From Theodoxus fluviatilis (lineage: Eukaryota; Mollusca; Gastropoda; Cycloneritida; Neritidae): a stretch of 64,000 nt of DNA. Made by a program: the position numbers and the translations under genes. Numbering within the stretch: the first letter of the stretch is position 1; the number at the start of each line of letters is the position of its first letter. The notes under the pieces were generated by a model. That model was not told the origin of the DNA. It saw only the letters and a program-made list of their open reading frames with translations, and did no database searches. Location: NCBI GenBank assembly GCA_034096865.1, contig JAWQFJ010001812.1, forward strand, positions 27,501 through 91,500, in the 5' to 3' direction. Below are positions 59,601-64,000 of the stretch, one piece after another.

Positions 59601-59749
59601 GATGAGATTGCGACAGAGGACATGTGAGATACAGCGCTTTAGGTGAGATTGCGACAGAGGACATGTGAGATACAGCGCTCTAGGTGAGACTGCGACAGAG
59701 GACATGTGAGATACAGCGCTCTAGGTGAGACTGCGACAGAGGACATGTG
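56628..59749. repeat. 41-bp satellite, 76 exact-length copies
   Basis: The unit is CATGTGAGATACAGCGCTCT followed by AGGTGAGAYTGCGACAGAGGA. From the first CATGTG at 56628 to the last at 59744 is 3116 bp, exactly 76 units, so no net length change accumulated. Variation is a few substitutions: T/C in GAGATTGCG, AGGA against TGTA or AAAA at the junction, rare CTCTCT for GCTCT. Open frames in it are out-of-phase repeat translations. It has no unique spacers, so it is not CRISPR. Confidence 0.98.
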
Positions 59750-59833
59750 GAAACACAATGAAGACAGACGCGTGAGATTTTGGATAACAGCACGTGTGTC
59801 CTTATGGGATTGAGTCCCAGAGTGAAGTGCAAA

Positions 59834-60434
59834 TGTGACCCGTTTTCATGAACTGAGTCTTAACTCTCATGCAGCAAATTGGCAATATAGGCTGACAAAG
59901 GTGATGGTAGATTTTGTGCATTTTGACGTTTTGGCAAAACTGAATCCTACATACACTTAATTTTCATAATCGAATGTTGGGAAGTGTCTTTTTAGCGTTA
60001 AAAACACCAATATTTGCACTTTATTGCACCCATCTATTCTAATGTAGTGTACATTCTCTTCCTATGTTTTGCATTTTTAGTTGAATAATAACAATCAATT
60101 GTTGTCAAGATCAAATACTGTATCATTTATTTATCATTCTGTGTTCAGAAATATATTTTCTCTACCAACCTGCCAAATTCTAAGCTGATGGATGCATTAA
60201 AAAGGCCCGTTGCTAAGGGAAAACTGGATAAAGTTGGTAAATCTTTGACCGTTGATTTCTCAAATAGTCGTCAGCACATCACCTCTCTTTGAGTGAGCGT
60301 GACTTGAACAATTTTTGAAGTAGACGTTCGATTTTTATATCAAATGAAAGATAAATGTTTACAGATTTTGAAAATACAATATCTCTAAATCTAAGTTTTG
60401 CGAGTTAAGACTCAGTTGTTGAAAACGGGTCACA
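59834..60434. mobile_element. 601-bp element with about 35-bp terminal inverted repeats
   Basis: TGTGACCCGTTTTCA at 59834 and its inverse ending at 60434 extend for about 35 bp through CTGAGTCTTAACTC with a few mismatches. The interior is AT-rich without a long frame. No clear target duplication was seen. Probably a MITE. It lies only 85 bp after the satellite array. Confidence 0.7.
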
Positions 60435-61779
60435 GATGGTAATGCTGTTAACTGAGTGTGCCACTGTGAGTCAACCAGAGCACGAATAAAGTATTTTTCG
60501 AAAACGACTACCGGATTCCGACTGCGACTTCCCGGCGCAAGCTAGGAGAACCATTCTGTCTACAAGGACTTTGCGAAGGAGACAAGTCGCAACACATATA
60601 CAATATATTTACCATGACTGAGTGCCAGACACAGTAAGATGAAATTCTTTTAGGTAGATAAAAACAAAAAGTCTGCGTTCCCTATAAGCTCCACAGCGGG
60701 AAAAGCTACAAAGAACTGAGCACGGATTTGGAATCAGCGCGTCTTGGAGAGACTTATAGGCTATTTCAATGAAAATGTTTGGATGATTTTTATTTTAGAA
60801 ATGTCATGTTGCTATGACAGCAGCGTCATTTCGTTATTCCCGGAGTAACCAGAGTTACGTCCCTTAGAGAAAATGAGCGTTGCATAATTAATCAGATGTT
60901 GATATGCAAATCAGGGTGTGGATTAGACAGTTTAGACGTGGAAAAAAATGTGATAACATTAAATAACCAGACTACACCCAGGTCGTTGAACGGGTATCTT
61001 TGCTAGAGAACGATAGTTCTACATGCCTTTCTATTCATATGTGTTCTTTTGTATATGGTTTGATTAAGTTAAAAGCAACATGTTTTAATGGAGAATTTTC
61101 ACTCTGTAAATTAATCGATTTGGAAAAATGTATTTGACTACAATGCCAGAGAATTCGTGATATCATTGTGAACATACGTTCGGATATAACGCTGCAGGAA
61201 TATGCTATGCATTGTAGAAGGTGTGTACATGTACATGATAACCATACTGTTTAAGATTGATATTTAATTAAAAAGGTACTAGGTAGGCACACAAAATTGT
61301 GATCAGCAACATTACACGTAAAATAATGGTTTTGACCCCCCATTACATAAGCGTCTCTTCGTGCAGCCTTTCATGGCTGATAGGCTGTACAGAATCATTC
61401 ATCCATTCATCCTTTACCTCTGTTGTGGCAAATTCAAGTGTAAAATTCATTGAAATTTTTCTGTCAGAGGTTTCTTTTTTTTTCGTCGACGAAATAGGAG
61501 TCTTGTGTGTCTTCCTGTATTAGTCGAACACATTCTATACAAATCTCTTTTTAATGGCGATAAAAATAATATTGGTTGAAAATCCTTTTGACGTCACGTA
61601 TCTCAACACTGACTTCCAGACTTAAGATGTCAATATTTTTTTCATCATCCTGACGATCCTGCTCATGTCTGTCATGAATGAAATGCATCGTATTCTTCAT
61701 CTCGTCTCCTCTACGCTTTCATAAGACAATGGACGACAAAGTGCGTGGCTAGCAAGAGTTTGCGGCCACCACGTCTTCC
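60435..61779. other. AT-rich intergenic
   Basis: Unique sequence with no recognised gene, RNA or repeat. Confidence 0.4.
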
Positions 61780-61853
61780 AGGGAGGGGGGGAGTGCGGGG
61801 GGCGGGGCGGGGGGGCGGGGGGCGGGGAGGCGGGGGGACGGGGGGGGGGGGGG
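61780..61853. repeat. G-rich GGGGCGGGG tract
   Basis: About 74 bp, nearly all G with C and A interruptions and CpG-rich, ending in a run of 13 G. It has G-quadruplex-forming composition. Confidence 0.9.
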
Positions 61854-63644
61854 ACTTTTCCAAAGCCCTACATGTGTCCCATATGCTGCGAGGTCCACTA
61901 CATGAGCGTTGCGTTTCTTTCTCATACAAAGTGCAGCTCAGCTTTGAAGAGTGCACTTTACCGTGTTGGTCTTCTTGGAAATGAAAGGCATTTTTTTCAA
62001 AAGGTTTTTTTTCTTCAAAATGTGTCTTGCCCCCAGTTTTGCATAGGTGGCGAATGAAACCTTCGAAGGAAAAGCTCGAATTCCCATCCTGTTCCCTCTA
62101 TTTTTCTCCTCACGCGCTCTGTTGCTTTCGTCTTGGGAACCGTCGCCTTGCCTCGAGTTTTTAAAAGCCCCATTTCCTCGCCATAGAGCGTGGAAGGACA
62201 TTCGAACCCCGCCAAAAACTTTTGAGAATGTTCACGGGATTTCGGTTGGAGGATTGAGAACATTCCTGCACGCAGTCATCATTAGGCCGTGTTGCTCGTC
62301 AGCGTTCCTCACTGAAAGGGTGGGAAGATACATCACTGTGTTGCCCCCTGCCAGCCTACATACATTCTGTCTATATCTGTCGTTGCAGTTGTTGTTGCTG
62401 CCGTCCCAGCGGCCGTCGAAGTTTTTGCTCTTGTACCAATGCTTGCATGCTTTTTTATGACGGTCAAAGGTCCCTTGTTGAACGATTGTCCATCAATCTG
62501 TAAAACTGATTTATAGCCAAATAATGCATATGCGAATGTTATGTGAGGTCCCTCCCAAGTGTATGAAAAAGTACTTGCATTTCTTTCTTCATTTATCCTT
62601 CCCTTCTTAAGAAGGAAATGTACCTTTAATAAACTGGATAATCATAATCAATACATCTCAGAGTACATAGTCGTGTCCAATATTAACTGCATTCTTTGAA
62701 TATAGATGCAGCCCAGAAAATAGTTATGAGATCAACTTGTTCTCTAAGAAATTTGTGAAAATTCCTAAGCATTGCCGATAGGATAATCAACATTATTCTT
62801 TCGCCTTGCAAACTACTATTGACCTCGCTTCATCAAAAGGTCGATTAAACCTCATTCTGGCATGAAGTAGAACACTAACACTGAAAGAAGTCATCCCCGT
62901 TCTCTGTGAGAGAGCAGATACAACGTAGCGTGTGTTCAGCAAAGTAACAAAGAATTACGGGCACATAGTCTGCATTCCTAGAAGCTCTTAGACAAACTAC
63001 ACAAACTACATACTTCGTTTTTCTTGCCGCACCTATCTCTACCCGATCACTCCAAACCTCATCTCCGTCACTCCATCCCGGCCTGAGCCGCGGAGACCTT
63101 CTGCTTCTTTCTATTCTTCCTGCCTCACCTTCAGCGTGCTCGGCGTCGGCTGGACGCATTGTTACCTCCCCTTATCAGCCTCGAGGTGGCGCTGTATACG
63201 CGGCGCTGGGACCCAGGCAGGTGGCGGCCATATTTCTACACCGATTTATCGAGGGACTCGGAACCACAGAGCGGCCAGGCTCGTATTTCGCTCCAGACCT
63301 CCATCCCGGCGGTCGGGGAGAATGGCTTTCTTATCGTTGGTTCCTCGATGGAGCCAGCCAGGGAGTATCTTCACTGAAGCCTCCTCTCGCGTTGCCGCGA
63401 TCGCCCTCACGAAGTGACTCTCATGGGCATTGCTGGCTCTCTATGCAAGTGTCCCGCTTGCAGTGGCCCCGGCGGAGTCCATTTCATGGTCAATACACTG
63501 TCCCAGTGACTGATTGCCGTCTCCTGTGGCGTTGCCCATTGTTTCCCCGCGCCTGGGCACCACGCCAAGGAACGTTTGAGATGTTGTCTCTCAGGATCTG
63601 GGTGACCGTCTGTAAGCTAGACGGAGTTCTCATGTCCTGATGCG
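61854..63644. other. Intergenic with a GC-rich segment
   Basis: 63120-63420 is GC- and CpG-rich. Overlapping plus-strand frames there (for example one reading SEPQSGQARISLQTSIPAVG) are not repeats and could include an exon, but no family was recognised. Confidence 0.35.
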
Positions 63645-63712
63645 GGATCGGCCTTGTCCAGTGGCTAGTGCACTCACCTGAAGTACCGGCACCCGGGAAG
63701 CGATCGCTCACT
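63645..63712 (+). repeat. Possible tRNA-derived SINE head (degenerate)
   Basis: CCAGTGGCTAGTGCACTCAC then CTGAAGTACCGG and CACCCGGGAAGCGATCGC resemble a tRNA body, with an A-box-like TGGCTAGTGC and a T-arm-like CCCGGG. The B box is broken by a small insertion, so it would not be an active tRNA gene. Confidence 0.3.
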
Positions 63713-64000
63713 GCGACCTACCCTGGCTGCCACACATTATAGAGCTCTGCTTTTATGGCGACTAGGGTTGACTGTTCCCAGAACGCATTCTTTATGTACT
63801 GCTGTTCACTGGTCGATAATTGTTTTAGATACAAATTTATTATTCCACCTTTTGCCGTTTACTGTTCATCCGGTTTCCAATGTATTGTCATGCAATACAT
63901 TTTTAGTGATATGTTTGCAAACGCAGATTTTGAAACATCCCTGACTTGTGCCGTCATTCGGTCATAAAGTTGCAATGAAAAATAGTTCTGTTCATGTACC
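63713..64000. other. AT-rich sequence to window end
   Basis: Nothing recognised. Confidence 0.4.

Noticed and set aside
56628..59749. CRISPR-like regular array
   Set aside because: The 41-bp units are contiguous with no unique spacers, and the genome is animal. The same applies to 10095-10332.

Overview
The window looks like non-coding, repeat-dense DNA from a marine mollusc, most likely a gastropod. This is an inference from four things: very long CA, CAGA and CTGT microsatellites; dispersed motifs I associate with molluscan genomes (AAGGGAGATAA, GGGAGGTAAC, TCAAGGTCAAGGTCA arrays, a GTCGCCTTTTACGA core); animal-type tRNA-Gly(CCC) genes; and a lectin-EGF membrane protein. No bacterial gene organisation is present, and most long open frames are low-complexity repeat translations.

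Layout. 1-8 kb: microsatellites, one intact tRNA-Gly(CCC), a 70-bp triple repeat and an 870-bp CTGT/TG block. 8-10.4 kb: an 11-bp minisatellite of about 77 units and a 45/48-bp five-copy repeat. 10.8 kb: a decayed tRNA-Gly(CCC). 16.4 kb: a 186-nt pure purine GAA/GGA tract. 22-29 kb: two more intact tRNA-Gly(CCC) genes, then a cluster of inverted-repeat DNA elements (23167-24090, 24127-25495, 27218-28739), the last carrying a nested element rich in TCAAGGTCA nuclear-receptor half-sites. 32.2-33.0 kb: the only confidently complete host protein gene, an intronless type I membrane protein with a C-type-lectin-like domain and an EGF domain, on the minus strand. 36.1-41.4 kb: a complete, very young LTR retrotransposon on the minus strand, with two 1187-bp LTRs, a 5-bp target duplication, PBS, PPT and gag, but no pol. 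43-54 kb: more microsatellites and a dispersed 213-bp direct repeat. 55.7-60.4 kb: a 116-bp tandem repeat interrupted by a 397-bp inverted-repeat element with a 9-bp target duplication, then a 41-bp satellite of exactly 76 copies without indels, then another inverted-repeat element. 60.4-64 kb: mostly unique sequence with a GC-rich patch and a possible SINE head.

How it works together. There is no operon or pathway here. The window mainly records mobile-element activity. The most informative items are the pol-less retrotransposon, whose gag reads into a 259-codon acidic repeat extension across a single UGA-CGG stop; the nested inverted-repeat elements, whose insertion history can be read exactly; the lectin, which lacks the canonical calcium/sugar residues; and the perfectly phased satellite. 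Multi-exon genes could cross the window without my being able to recognise their short exons.
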